A program made the position numbers and the translations under genes. Under the pieces are notes generated by a model. It was not told where the DNA came from, did not search any database, and saw only the letters and a program-made list of their open reading frames with translations. Shown piece after piece: positions 32,926-43,293 of a stretch of 64,000 bases of DNA (position 1 is its first letter; every line of letters starts with the position of its first letter). Origin of the DNA: Zasmidium citrigriseum (lineage: Eukaryota > Ascomycota > Dothideomycetes > Mycosphaerellales > Mycosphaerellaceae); NCBI GenBank assembly GCA_002786025.1, contig NHNW01000066.1, forward strand, positions 124,001-188,000, read 5' to 3'.

Positions 32926-34726
32926 ATGACAAGAGGCAGAGGCAAGAAGCGGGTTGCCATTGTTGGCGGTAAGTCATATAGACAATCTGTATTCTTTGAG
33001 CACACCTTTGGCTAACCATTCACCCGCAGCCGGCATCTTCGGACTATCCTTGGCAGTGGCATTGAACAGAAGAGGTATGGGAATTTGAAAATAACTCCAC
33101 GCACGAGCTCATGCTGTGATAAAGGGCATCGTGTGACCGTCTTTGATCAAAATGCCTACGACAAGACCGGATACCAGCCCTCAGACTCAGATCGAAAACT
33201 GGTGGCCTCCATCGACCACAACAAGATCGTGCGTACAAGTGTAGATGAGTTCCGAGTTGAGATGGGACTGACAAAAATCGACCAGTTTCGAGCGTCCTAC
33301 GGCAAGAAGATTGCGTACCAACAGCTGGCATTGGAAAGTCGCAAGCAATGGTCGTTGATGAACCAGGAGATGAAATCAGAAGACGACAAACCTTTCGTGC
33401 CATGTGGTATGCTCCGAGTTCAGCCAACCTCCACGCTCTCCGCGCTGGAGAAGGAGACCCTGGCAAGCATGGATCGAGACGGCATCCGTGATACGCAGTT
33501 CGTGAAGAGCGATCTAGACGATCGCAAGCGGGCTGCCGAGCTCGGTTGGGAGAGTAAGCTACTGGATTTTGCGATTCCCGACGATGATCAAGAGCGATCT
33601 TTCGAAGCCGTGTTGGACTCTCTCGCTGGCTTTACCAGAAGCTCTGATGGGTGCGCTTATTATCAAAAGCTTGCCCAGAACGAGGGTGTACTATCTTGTC
33701 TTGGCCCAGAACAGGGACGATACGACTCGCTCGTTGAAGAGAAGACGAGCAAAGACAAACGAAGAGTCATCGGATTGCGAACAGCGGATGGTCTCGTCCA
33801 CGAGGCCGACACGGTCGTCATTGCAGGCAAGGAAGTCCAGATGCGATGTGCACTCTCGTACTGACGAATCATGCAGCTGGATCATTCTCGACTCAGCTGC
33901 TCCCCGATCTAGCGTATCACATGGAGTCGTCTGCCGGAAGCGTCGCCACCTTCAAGATCAATCTTAAAGACGAGAGACTCTGGGACAAGTATTCGCCTGA
34001 GAAGTTCCCAGTCATGACCTGGAAGAGCGCTCCTCGCAACAAGGACGGAAAAGACATGGGTAGCGTCTATGTCTTTCCCAGAACGTCAGAAGGCTTGATC
34101 AAGATCGGATACAGGGGCATAAAGGCATGGCAGTACGCACTCGCAAGGAGGCAACTGCTGACAAGTGCATTTTGACAGTTCACAAACTTCACGTCCGCTC
34201 CAGAAGATGTGCCCTTCACACAGCATGGCAAATGGTCAATACCTCTTCCGCCGGCAGACTCCAAGACGATCCCTGAGGCATCGGTAGAGGCTATACGGAA
34301 CTTCGTTTCGATCTTCCTCCCGGAGTTCACGGATATTCCGTTCCACGAGACCCATATGTGCTGGTACACCGACACATTGGATAACTCGTTTCTTGTATGT
34401 CGACTGGAAACGAGAGATGTGCGATGTGCAGCTAATGAGAATGCAGATCGATTACGTCCCGAAATATGACGCCGACTCTGTCTTCGTCTGTACAGGAGGC
34501 AGTGGCCATGGAGCCAAGTTCATGCCGGTACTTGGCGAGGTATGCGGACTAATTCGAGCAAGACTGCAGCACTGACATTATGCAGCATGCGGCAGATATC
34601 TTCGAGAACCGAGAGCTCTGCACAACGCCTATGTATCAACACTGGCGGTGGAGAGAAGACGCACCTCGACGGAATGGCCTGGAAGAAGGCCCCGGCGGGC
34701 CGCGAGACATTGGGTCTCGGCCCTAA
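32926..34726 (+). CDS. FAD-dependent amine/amino-acid oxidase (fructosyl-amino-acid or saccharopine oxidase type, DAO family)
   Basis: Seven exons with introns 32969-33029, 33075-33124, 33827-33876, 34125-34178, 34395-34446 and 34540-34585; 495 aa, exon sum divisible by three. Exons 1-2 encode the Rossmann dinucleotide fold VAIVGAGIFGLSLAVALNRRG. Family blocks follow: VVIAAGSFSTQLLPDL, a late EGLIKIGYRGIK, HMCWYTDTLDNSFLIDY and CTGGSGHGAKFMPVLGE, which match the MSOX/fructosyl-amino-acid oxidase branch and suggest covalent FAD on the Cys of MCWYTDT. It oxidises a secondary amine of a modified amino acid to give H2O2. The protein ends shortly after the FAD domain without an SKL-type peroxisome signal. 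Introns 3 and 4 begin with GC rather than GT. Confidence 0.86.
33827..33876 (+). other. GC-AG intron 3 of the FAD oxidase
   Basis: The only junction that restores VVIAAGSFSTQ uses donor GCAAGG and acceptor ATGCAG. The nearest GT donors lead to a stop within the next exon. Confidence 0.75.
34125..34178 (+). other. GC-AG intron 4 of the FAD oxidase
   Basis: Reading from GYRGIK into FTNFTSAPEDVPF requires excision of 54 nt starting GCATGG and ending GACAG. A GTACGC donor 9 nt inside gives the wrong frame. This donor is weaker than the GCAAG consensus, so the call is less sure. Confidence 0.6.
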
Positions 34727-35217
34727 GCAGATGTTGATTCGAAGATTAACTGATCAAGTATGCCATGCAGCATCGCGTGGCTGATCAACAAATTATGAAT
34801 TCACTGTTCGTTTCAAGACATCATGGATGGCTAGCCATACGAGAATCACACTCCAGACGAAAGGCGAGACAGACTTTGAGGTATGTTCACGGCTCTATTA
34901 AACCCACGCTCAATATCCGCTACCGGGTATCCTTCTTGCTGCTCTTTTGCTTTGCTGAAGATATCGCACTGAATGCAATTGGTGGAGAAATCGAAAGCTG
35001 CAGGATTTAGGCACAGATTGATCGTCGTCTTGCCCACAAGTTTCAGACTGACTGCAACGATACAAGAACACGCTATGGCGAGGTTACATGGACAATGCGG
35101 AGAAGCTTGATTACGAGCCCAAGCGAGAGGTGCTCCTTCGCGACTACAAGAGATATGCTTACTTGGACTTGGCTTTTGTTCCTACTGGTAGGGTCTTGCT
35201 ATCTATTCCTCAGCAAC
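34727..35217. other. Intergenic stretch with a coding-like fragment
   Basis: About 490 bases before the GH127 gene. The plus strand around 35085-35210 reads WRGYMDNAEKLDYEPK followed by further charged residues, which looks like protein but is preceded by a stop with no usable acceptor. It is possibly a gene relic or chance. Confidence 0.35.
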
Positions 35218-37652
35218 ATGAAGGTCTTTGAGACTGTCGCCTCTGTGGCAGCGTTCATCACTTGCGCCCAAAGTGCGACGGAGCCGAAACCACGTGAGTA
35301 TTCATCCACCTTAGCGGCTGCAACATCGACTGATTGAGACCCAGTCGTACCATTCGTATACGATGCCATACCCCTCGGCCAGATCACTCCCAATGGCTGG
35401 CTTCTGGCAGAGATGCACACCGAAGCTGCGGGACTCGCAGGGCACTTGTACGACTTCTATCAATACGTCAAAGATGCCAAATGGCTCGGTGGAACGCAGG
35501 AGTACAGCGGCTTAAACGAGGCATTTCCTTACTGGCTGAACGGCATTGTGCCATTGGCATATACGCTGAACGACGAAAGACTCAAAGGACAGGTCGACGA
35601 TGCTATGGATTATTTGTTCAAGCACATGGTGCAGCCCGATGGATGGATCGGATTGTAAGTGATAACGTCTCCTTCCCAATGCCTACTCGGGCAAAGCTAT
35701 TGACGGCTTCTGTCACAGCGAAGAAGGCGGCTATCGACTAATCTGGGCCCGAACACTCATCTTCTTCGCCTGGACAAATCTTGCCGATGCAAACAAGACT
35801 TACGAGAAACCCATCGTAGACGCCATGTACAACTTCAACACACTAATGAACTCAATGCTGAAAAACAATGGGACTGGTGTCGTTGAGCAGAAGGGCGGCG
35901 TTCTGGATGCTGGCTACTACTTCTGGTTCCTGTCACGGGTCGCGGAGATGATCGTCTCTCTGCAGTGGCTTTATGAGAAGCATCCACGTGAAGCCGAAAT
36001 GCAGAAGCTGTGGGAGAATATGGAGATGCTGCATGGTTTCGGGCACAAGTGGTACGTCTAAGTTACTTGGTGCGCGTGACGAAACAGCTGACTGAAGTTG
36101 TGCAACAGGGAAGATTGGTTCACCGAAAGCTCATATGCTTTCGACGATCTCTACAACCTGCCTGAGAGCGTGACCGATGACAACTTTCAGTTTTTGCACG
36201 GAGTGAATGTTGGCGAAGGTTAGTGAGTCTTCTCCGAAGGTCTCGATCAAATGCTTATATTGTACAGGCCTCAAAGCTCCCGCTGTGATCCGCAGATATA
36301 CTCACAACGATAGCTTGATCGAGACGACGAGAAATGGAGTAAGCGAATTGCAAATCTTGTCTGAATGGTTCCGTTCTGATTGGTTCAGGTTCAATGGTCG
36401 ATGAAGTATCATGGTGCCCCATCCGGCACGATCTACGCCGACGAGCGTGAAGATGGAATCAACCCTTACTACGGCGCCGAGACTTGTGAGTGGACTGAAG
36501 TCTTGTTCGAGAGCTTAAGATACTGACCATGGACTTCTCTGTAGGTACCGCCGTCGAGGTCATGTTCTCCAACAGCTACAACTTCCAAGGCTTGGGGGAG
36601 AGCTTCTACGGCGATGGCTCAGAACTTGCCGCTTTCAATGCTCTCCCCGGAGCAATGACTGGAGACTGGTGGGCTCATGTTTATATGTCTCAAGCCAACC
36701 AGCCTTACTCGAAGAACTTGAGCATGACGCCTTTCTATAACACCAACTCAGTAGGACAAACATATGTATGCAGCCTTCCCTTTCTTGATGATATCTGCTG
36801 ACCTCTCTCCAGGGTCTGGAGCCCAACTATCCGTGCTGCACAGTCAACCATCCACAAGGTCTGCCAAAGTTCGTACAGGCGGCCTTTGTGAAGAGAGGAA
36901 GCAACGGCTTGGTGCACGCCCTGCTTAGCCCAGCCACCGTCACTACCAATGTTGCAGGTGGATCGACGAAAGTCGAATGCGTGACCAACTATCCCTTCGA
37001 CGACGACTTGTCCTATAACGTCCAATCCGAGAAGCCATTCGACTTCTATGTTCGCGTACCAGGTTGGGCTCGCGGCTCATCCTTCACCTCCGGCTCAGGG
37101 TCAAAGTCATCATACGATTCTGATGCTGGCCTACACCATATCTCCGTCCCAGCTGGCAAATCGACCCTCAGATACTCAATCGGCACTGAAGTCCGCACCG
37201 AGCCTCGCGCAAACGACACAGTCGCAGCCTACCGTGGTCAACTCTTATACGCTCTCGAGATTGGCGCCGACGTGACATCCGCTCCTCCCAAGAACTACTA
37301 CAACTTCACCACATATCCTCCAGGCTATGCTCCTCCGGAGTCTCGTGATTACACCATGCTCAATACAACCGAGTGGAATGTCGCCATCGATCCGTCAACG
37401 CTCGTCTATCATCCCGCAGAGGATCCCGAAGCGGAATTACCAACACCAATATTTGCCCCTGGCAAACCACCCATGTATATGACCGTAAAGGCTTGTTTGA
37501 TCGATTGGCCGTTGTTCTTGGGCAGTGTTCCGGGGTGGCCAACTACAAAGAATGACAGAAAGTGTTTGGGAGATGCTTTTGAGGCGAAGCTGGTGCCCTA
37601 TGGCAGTGCGAAGTTGAGGATGAGTGAATTGCCCACGATTGCGCTGGCTTGA
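35218..37652 (+). CDS. Secreted GH127-like beta-L-arabinofuranosidase (DUF1680)
   Basis: Eight exons: 35218-35293, 35345-35654, 35719-36051, 36109-36218, 36268-36338, 36389-36485, 36545-36765 and 36813-37652; 685 aa, in phase throughout. The signal peptide is MKVFETVASVAAFITCAQSA. The catalytic barrel contains GGTQEYSGLNEAFPYW, then GAETCTAVEVM and YPCCTVNHPQG. In GH127 the zinc-binding set is one Glu and three Cys arranged as E-x-C and C-C, and all four occur here. Two beta-sandwich regions follow, with PFDFYVRVPGWA. The enzyme would release L-arabinofuranose from plant cell-wall or glycoprotein glycans outside the cell. Substrate assignment is by family only. Confidence 0.88.
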
Positions 37653-37996
37653 TAGACTGGGATACCAAATGAGTTGCTGTGGGCATGAGAACGGCAGATG
37701 AATAAAATGCTACGGCATCCTCACGCCCATCTCGTTCGATGACCCAGCCTGGACGATCAACATCTTTAGATCAAGGAAAGGAATCAGGCTGTCAGCCGAG
37801 GGGGTGGGCAACCATCCCCTGTTTGCGCACGGATCAGCTAAGAACGGACATGAAATATGAAGGATATGGATACGCTGAGGCTATGGGCAACCATCATGAA
37901 CTGGTCTGTTTCCATCGGCACGCTGTTACGGAAACTCCTGGAAATGTCTTACATGAATGCCCTGTTTCAACACACTTGCAGAGCGAACCACAAACC
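37653..37996. other. Convergent 3' region
   Basis: About 340 bases between the stops of the GH127 gene (plus) and the UstYa gene (minus). Only terminator-type sequence is expected and none is identifiable. A direct repeat GGGCAACCATC occurs near 37806 and 37885. Confidence 0.35.
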
Positions 37997-38938
37997 TCAT
38001 GCATGCACCTCTCCCCCATACCGAACCTTACTGAAGTTCTCGTCAAGGTACAACTGTATGGCTTCGAAATCGCGACAAGTGTGCAATCGCTCAAAGTCGG
38101 TAATGACCCTTCCCCAATCTCCATATACAGGTCCAAAGTCAGTCTTCTTTAGCACGATGCCAGTCAAGTCGCTGGAGCAGGTGATGCTCTGGCGGAGATA
38201 GTCAATGCAGTGGTCTGACCGTGCGTCAGCAGGAAAAGGTCTTGATCGAAAGCCTAATATGTTTACCAAGATGTAGACGACGATGTGCGGGCGAATCAGT
38301 CGCCGCAGTGGATGCTTCATGCTCATTGTAGTACTCCGCGTGCGTAGCCTTTCGAAGCATGTTCTGTGTCGATGCGTCAGCCTTGTCGTGCAGGAACATC
38401 TGTTGTCTGGGCGACTTACAAGGCAATGGAGCTGATGGAAGACATCAGCTCCTGAGACAATCGTCCCGTCGCCCAGCACAGTAGCATCATCAAAGCTCTG
38501 CGACTTGTCCAGCTTAACGTGCCAGTCTGTATCCACATTATCAGGATCTGAAACTCTGAAGTGTGATTGAATGGCAACATTACTGCGCAGTAGATGATTC
38601 CAATGCCTGTCCAGCTTTGAGCTGGGCTCGCCGACCAAGTCAACCTCATGTGGATCCGTGTCCCGATACAGCGTTCCATTGTCCCATTTCAACGCTCCCG
38701 TGAACTTCTTTTTGATTAGACGGATGGCGGGCTCGATGGCTGCAAGTTCAGTCGCAAAGCCGGTTTCGTATGTCTGCGTTTGTGTTCCATGCAGGCTGAA
38801 CAAATAAAGGAGCAGGGTAGCAGTGACAGCTAGCAGAGAGTACGTGGTAAACTGCCAGCGCCGGAGAGATGCCTGAAGTCGATGCTGGACATGCTCTTCG
38901 GGAAAGTACTCGTACATTGTGGTATTGTGAGAAGGCAA
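37997..38938 (-). CDS. UstYa-type (DUF3328) membrane oxidase
   Basis: Three exons: 38938-38420, 38363-38267 and 38214-37997, with introns 38364-38419 and 38215-38266; 277 aa. An N-terminal cytoplasmic segment and one transmembrane helix (about residues 30-48) precede the luminal domain. Splicing restores both HxxHC motifs that define the family, HQLHC (about residues 168-172) and HLDHCIDYLRQ. UstYa proteins are copper-dependent oxidases that cyclise or hydroxylate fungal RiPP peptides, and some act on other metabolites or in chlorination. No KEX2-repeat precursor was found near it, so the substrate is open. An alternative start is Met at 38917. Confidence 0.9.
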   Translation of the reverse strand: MPSHNTTMYEYFPEEHVQHRLQASLRRWQFTTYSLLAVTATLLLYLFSLHGTQTQTYETGFATELAAIEPAIRLIKKKFTGALKWDNGTLYRDTDPHEVDLVGEPSSKLDRHWNHLLRSNVAIQSHFRVSDPDNVDTDWHVKLDKSQSFDDATVLGDGTIVSGADVFHQLHCLVSRPDNRCSCTTRLTHRHRTCFERLRTRSTTMSMKHPLRRLIRPHIVVYILVNILGFRSRPFPADARSDHCIDYLRQSITCSSDLTGIVLKKTDFGPVYGDWGRVITDFERLHTCRDFEAIQLYLDENFSKVRYGGEVHA

Positions 38939-39937
38939 AGCGTTGTTCGTTCAGTGTCGAGTGTTTGGCAGTATGTGAACTGTGTCCTGCGCCTCGTGGT
39001 CAAACGAGACTGTCCAAGGTACTGGAAGCAGCCGAGGCTTTGCCGTATCGACACTGGCAATATGGCTTTCAATGACGAGACAGGATCTCCTGTTGTGGAG
39101 TCCTGACCCGAGAACGAGCCCTCGAGCGAGGCTTCGTTGGTCGCTTCTGCAATGGTCAAGTCCAGTCATCCAATGATACAAGGCGCAAGACTTAGGGTTA
39201 CTCTTGCGTAGCGGAGTATCATACCATAACGGAAAACTTTCGACTACCAACAAAATTCTTGGCTGCACCTGCATCGGAAAGTAAATTGTTGCTAGTGTTC
39301 GGCATCTCCTACCTATGTGGGATCATCCAGCCATACCATTCACCAGTTGGGTAATTTCTGGCACCGGATTCCACCGATTACAGTTAAGAATAAGCTTGAA
39401 TCGATCAAGCCTCTGACGCCTGACAAGTCTTGACTTCAGCCTTTCGTTGTGAAGGGCAGCTTATGATACCTGTCATCGTCCACTTTAGGTTGGTATCTAC
39501 TTCAGAACTCGGAACCTCGAAGAGTAGCGGCCATGTTCGAACGAACGTGGTCCCCTCGAGAATCGCAATTGGACCATGAGTCGAGATGAGCAACACGACC
39601 TCTCGTTCTTGATGCCATCGTCTAGCAGTACTCTCGTCAGCAGTACTGACGTCCACTCGGAGACTAATGCCAGACTCGTTGACTTGTGTAGTCTTTCACC
39701 CATTGCATCAATCGTAGGACGTTGTTCAATGACGAGCGAGGAGCTCCAGGCCAAGCCACTTCCGTAGTGATGCAGCATGAGGTGGCAGCTGAGTGTTGCC
39801 AGTCAAAGATAAAAAAGCAGCCCGAATTCCAGCTACATGACCTATCCCAACTCCACCAATAACGAGGAATCAGAACATCACAACGAACCACAACCACGAG
39901 TATCCAATTCACAGAAGAGTACTTCTACAACACCATC
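38939..39937. other. Divergent intergenic region between UstYa and the small secreted protein
   Basis: About 1 kb. Overlapping frames up to 109 codons on both strands mirror each other and look non-coding. A GATAAAAAAG word near 39807 could be the TATA-like element of the gene at 39938. Confidence 0.4.
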
Positions 39938-40372
39938 ATGTCTCGCAAGTCTATGCTCGCCATCTTGGCCGCCAGCCTCTCCACCATGGCAATGGCGGCG
40001 CCCACGAACTCCTCTATCGAAGCCCGCAACCCTCAGATTCAGATCAATCTCTACTCCGACACCAGCTGCAACAACTACATCGCATCCTGGTATGCTAGCG
40101 GCGACACTGGTGACGATCAGTGGTATGGTTGGGATGCATACCTCGGTGGAATCGTTTGGGTCAGCGACCCAAACGAGGCACTGGACAATTCGGTGGAGGT
40201 TCACAATGGAGGAAGCTACCGCGAGTTGATCGACTACTCGGGATGTCCGGATGATGCCCAAGTGAAAATAGACAGCGGGCCTGCCTGTGCTACAGTCGAT
40301 TCCACCGGCAATTCGCTGCGACTGTTCACTGATTCCTGTGGCGCAAGCGATACGGGCTACGGCCAGAAGTAG
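39938..40372 (+). CDS. Small secreted protein, 144 aa, four cysteines in mature part
   Basis: Single exon. MSRKSMLAILAASLSTMAMAA is a clear signal peptide, followed by a propeptide-like PTNSSIEAR. The mature region is acidic and aromatic (SWYASGD, QWYGWDAYLGG) with four cysteines (SCNN, GCPD, ACAT, SCGA), allowing two disulfides. No repeats, no KR/RR cleavage sites and no family that I recognise. Secreted proteins of this type are common among fungal effectors and antimicrobials; that role is only a possibility here. It lies 1 kb from the divergent UstYa gene. Confidence 0.7.
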   Translation: MSRKSMLAILAASLSTMAMAAPTNSSIEARNPQIQINLYSDTSCNNYIASWYASGDTGDDQWYGWDAYLGGIVWVSDPNEALDNSVEVHNGGSYRELIDYSGCPDDAQVKIDSGPACATVDSTGNSLRLFTDSCGASDTGYGQK

Positions 40373-41292
40373 AAGTGTCCTTCAGTCCCATGGGTTATAT
40401 GAGGATATGGGCTCACCAATGTCCTCTGGCAAGTCAAGAAGGGACCAAGTTGCATAGAGGCGATGTAAATAGGATGGCGTTGAATATGGTAGAGTAGTTA
40501 GGAAGGAGCATCACTCGCTTAAGCTTCTTCCAACTACTTGTTTCGCTTCTCTTGAAGGGCTCGCCTCATGTTTGTCACTGAGATTGTAACTCATTGAAAA
40601 CGTGTCCGCCTGGCCCGCTGCAGGCTGCTAACATGTTCTCCAGTCGTGTCGACCGATTTCGGACAGCCTCGCGGAGAATGCTCAGCCTCGTCTACACCAT
40701 CACCAAAAAAACCTCTCGGCGCGCCATTTGCACGCACTTCATCAAGCCTCAAGGTCGTCGCTCGCCTTACCAATGGGTGTGCTTTCATGCGAGGCATGCA
40801 TCTGGTCCTCTTGGCCATTCCACAGTGGTCAGCCATCGTGGACTTCGATGCAACTAACCAAGACTAGGCAATCGGGTTGCGCTCCTCCGCATGATCGGCA
40901 ATGAGGGTGATACGGACAGCTAGTGCATACGTGAGTCTGTCTTTCATGGACGTCTTTCTTGTCGGATTCGTGGAAAACGCTGGGGTGTAGCTCTTGACGG
41001 GCAATCTCAGTCATTCTGTCTCTCTCCGTCACCCTTATACACATATGTGAAATGCATATTCTGCATACGAACCCCATCACTGGTCCAAACTATGTAGCGA
41101 GCGATCAATCATTCCATGCATGGTCTATATCTATGTTGGCCGCGACTCGTCCATCGACATCGTAAAAAGATCGTCGATGCTCGCATGACTTCTGACGCGG
41201 GCTCTGAGTTTCTCTGTCTACAAGAAAGACTTATTAAAAGGCTATGCGGGTCCCGATTGCCCAGTTGCCAGGGTATCGGCATCTCAATTGCT
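40373..41292. other. Intergenic stretch, nothing assignable
   Basis: About 920 bases between two genes that converge here. Frames are short and overlapping. I see no conserved motif. Confidence 0.4.
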
Positions 41293-42072
41293 TCAAAACC
41301 CCAGCCAAAGCCATCGCAAGAATTGATCGTACTCGGCCTCAAACGGAATCATGCCCAATCGACCGAGCTCGTCTCGTGAATACACGCCAGTAATCGCCAA
41401 TCCTTCAAGTCGTAGCCGAGCCCAAAATAGCACCATAATCTTCCGCAGTTCTTCTCTCGCAGGTCCTCCAGCTTGATCATTCCACAAATGATACAACTCC
41501 AGCAGTAGCTTCAATGGAGCACGTTGCTTCTTGGGTTGTGGAGCAAGCGAAGTCGCTGTGGAGAGTTCCTCGTCGGATGACACGACAGCCGTGATGAACG
41601 AGAGCCATTTGATGAGTCTCAGCTGCCAGTCTTCGTCGTATCCGCTCGAGAGCTCAATCCTGAGAGATCTCGTGTAATTGGCGTCAACGTCGGGCTGGAC
41701 TAGGAAGTCTTTCAGCCTCGCTTGAGGCAATGACTCCAAGAATGCGATGATGTGGCTGTAATCGAACTTCTCAACAAAAGTCACGACGTCCACGGGAGCG
41801 GTTCGAAGGAAGCCCGAAATCTCGCATCGAAGCTGGCGATTGACTTGGCCAAGAACATGTTTGCTGAAGAGATTGTGTTGTCCCGTTGCATACGGCAGCA
41901 AGTATGCATGTGGTCTCTCCCCAACAAGCCGACGCCCTTTGTCAGAATGATGCTGAAGGAAGAATCTCTGGCCCTTGACAACGAAAGGACCTTCTGCACG
42001 CAGGAATGAATGATCGAAAATCTGCTCGCGGACCTCGTAGGGAAGTCCAAGCAAAGAAGCCTGGCTCGACAT
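41293..42072 (-). CDS. F-box-like hypothetical protein, 259 aa
   Basis: Single exon. The start MSSQASLLGLPYEVREQIFDHSFL is a degenerate F-box-like beginning (LPxExxxxIF) found in many fungal proteins that may bind Skp1. A Met 13 codons upstream (42111) is less likely. The body is helical, with VGQVNRQLRCEIS-like segment (QVNRQLRCEI) that recurs in this class, and a Trp-rich C terminus FLRWLWLGF. No leucine-rich or WD repeats follow. If functional it would be an adaptor of an SCF ubiquitin ligase; the target is unknown. Confidence 0.65.
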   Translation of the reverse strand: MSSQASLLGLPYEVREQIFDHSFLRAEGPFVVKGQRFFLQHHSDKGRRLVGERPHAYLLPYATGQHNLFSKHVLGQVNRQLRCEISGFLRTAPVDVVTFVEKFDYSHIIAFLESLPQARLKDFLVQPDVDANYTRSLRIELSSGYDEDWQLRLIKWLSFITAVVSSDEELSTATSLAPQPKKQRAPLKLLLELYHLWNDQAGGPAREELRKIMVLFWARLRLEGLAITGVYSRDELGRLGMIPFEAEYDQFLRWLWLGF

Positions 42073-42942
42073 GGTTGTGCGGTCGATCGCAGTGCAACAT
42101 TGCCCGTCCATTTATTCATGCTTAGTTGTCGGGGCTCTCGTGCTTGATGTGGAACAGATGTGGCGCATTTTGGCCGAGAACAGCGTATGTCAATCCTTCA
42201 GCGTGCTGCAAATGAGTCACTTTCTAGAATTGGTTCAAACAGCTCACGCATTGCCAAATGCGCACTCTTCTCGGTACTATGCACTAATAGTCATTAGTGA
42301 CAGATTGTCAGAGTCACGAGTACTTCGGGCGACCATCGGAATCATGCCCGAGTGAAGCCCGTCGATCTCAGGAGGCCGCAGAAACCAGGCAACGCTGCCG
42401 GCTTTAACAAAGTGCAGCTCAAAAGTGTTGAAACTCTTTTGAAAAGCGACTCGGGCTCTGCGCTCGACGAGTGGCGGGCAAAAGGTCGAACGAGGCGAAC
42501 AATAAAGGATGGGAGAAAGCACAGAAGTCTCAGGGCATAGACCTGTTTGAGGATACAGTAGCATGCTCTGTCGTAAGGAGTGTATTCTTTTGTCGCTCTT
42601 GCTCATTGTCTTCACTATTCAGCGCTTCTCAGCCTCTCAGGTAGGTCCAAACGCCATGCGCGGCCTCCACCGAATTATCCGTGGTTGTCAACCGCGAAAG
42701 TCATCTTTTGTCCCCAAGCCTGCGTTTTATGAAACGTTTAGAGAAGATCCAATTGAATAGGGACATTGAGATCGTTGTCGTTGAGAACATTGCAGACCAG
42801 AACCTGAGAAGAGTCAGTATCGATGCGCAGAAGGACCAGCAGATGGGACATACGTTCGCAACACCCACCTGGGTGTTGTCCGAGCACGATTCGTAGCGGT
42901 CAGGGCGGTCCCTTGGGCAGCCCTCGTTCGCTGCAAAATGTA
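42073..42942. other. Intergenic stretch, nothing firm
   Basis: About 870 bases. A 65-codon plus frame at 42563 begins with a hydrophobic, signal-like segment but has no support beyond that. Confidence 0.35.
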
Positions 42943-43122
42943 TCAGCACTCTTGTGCTTCTAAAAAGCATCGTTCATACGCACGGCCGCAGCGCTGGCAC
43001 TGGTACCTTTGCTGGTAAGGGCAGCAAGCTCCACCTTCGTAGCCACCACGGGGAGTGAGGTCGGCTGGGACAGCGAGGGCGGTCGTGGCCAGGGCGGCAA
43101 CGATGGCGAAGACGGTCTTCAT
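42943..43122 (-). CDS. Cysteine-rich small secreted peptide, 59 aa
   Basis: A short frame read directly from the minus strand: ATG at 43122, TGA at 42945-42943. The first 17-18 residues (MKTVFAIVAALATTALA) are a textbook signal peptide. A short pro-like VPADLTPR follows, then a 34-residue mature part starting GGYEGGACCPYQQRY with six cysteines in the pattern CC-x7-C-x2-C-x6-C-x6-C, the last being the C-terminal residue. Wobble bases are strongly C-biased, as in highly expressed fungal genes. A TATA box lies 115 bases upstream. It fits a disulfide-stabilised secreted peptide of effector or antimicrobial type; I know no named family for it. Confidence 0.75.
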   Translation of the reverse strand: MKTVFAIVAALATTALAVPADLTPRGGYEGGACCPYQQRYQCQRCGRAYERCFLEAQEC

Positions 43123-43236
43123 TTTGATGGGAGTTGGTTGTTTGGTGGCTTTGAAGCGTTGAATATGTTGTCGTTGTGTGGTTCTGAAGCTGATGTTGTC
43201 GAGTGGATGTTCTCTTCAAAGCGAACGACGAGAGCT

Positions 43237-43244
43237 CTTATATA
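43237..43244 (-). promoter_or_regulatory. TATA box of the 59-aa secreted peptide gene
   Basis: TATATAAG on the minus strand, about 115 bases upstream of the ATG at 43122, leaving room for an 80-90 base leader. Confidence 0.6.
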
Positions 43245-43293
43245 TCCCATTGAAGGTCCTCTTCGTCACGCATTGTTTTCTTGATCTTGGCCA

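Noticed and set aside
39938..40372. The 144-aa secreted protein as a RiPP precursor for the nearby UstYa
   Set aside because: No repeated core peptides and no KR/RR processing sites; kept only as a weak possibility in the findings.
42563..42760. 65-codon frame with a signal-peptide-like beginning
   Set aside because: Hydrophobic start is the only support; no cysteine pattern, no codon bias and no promoter element.
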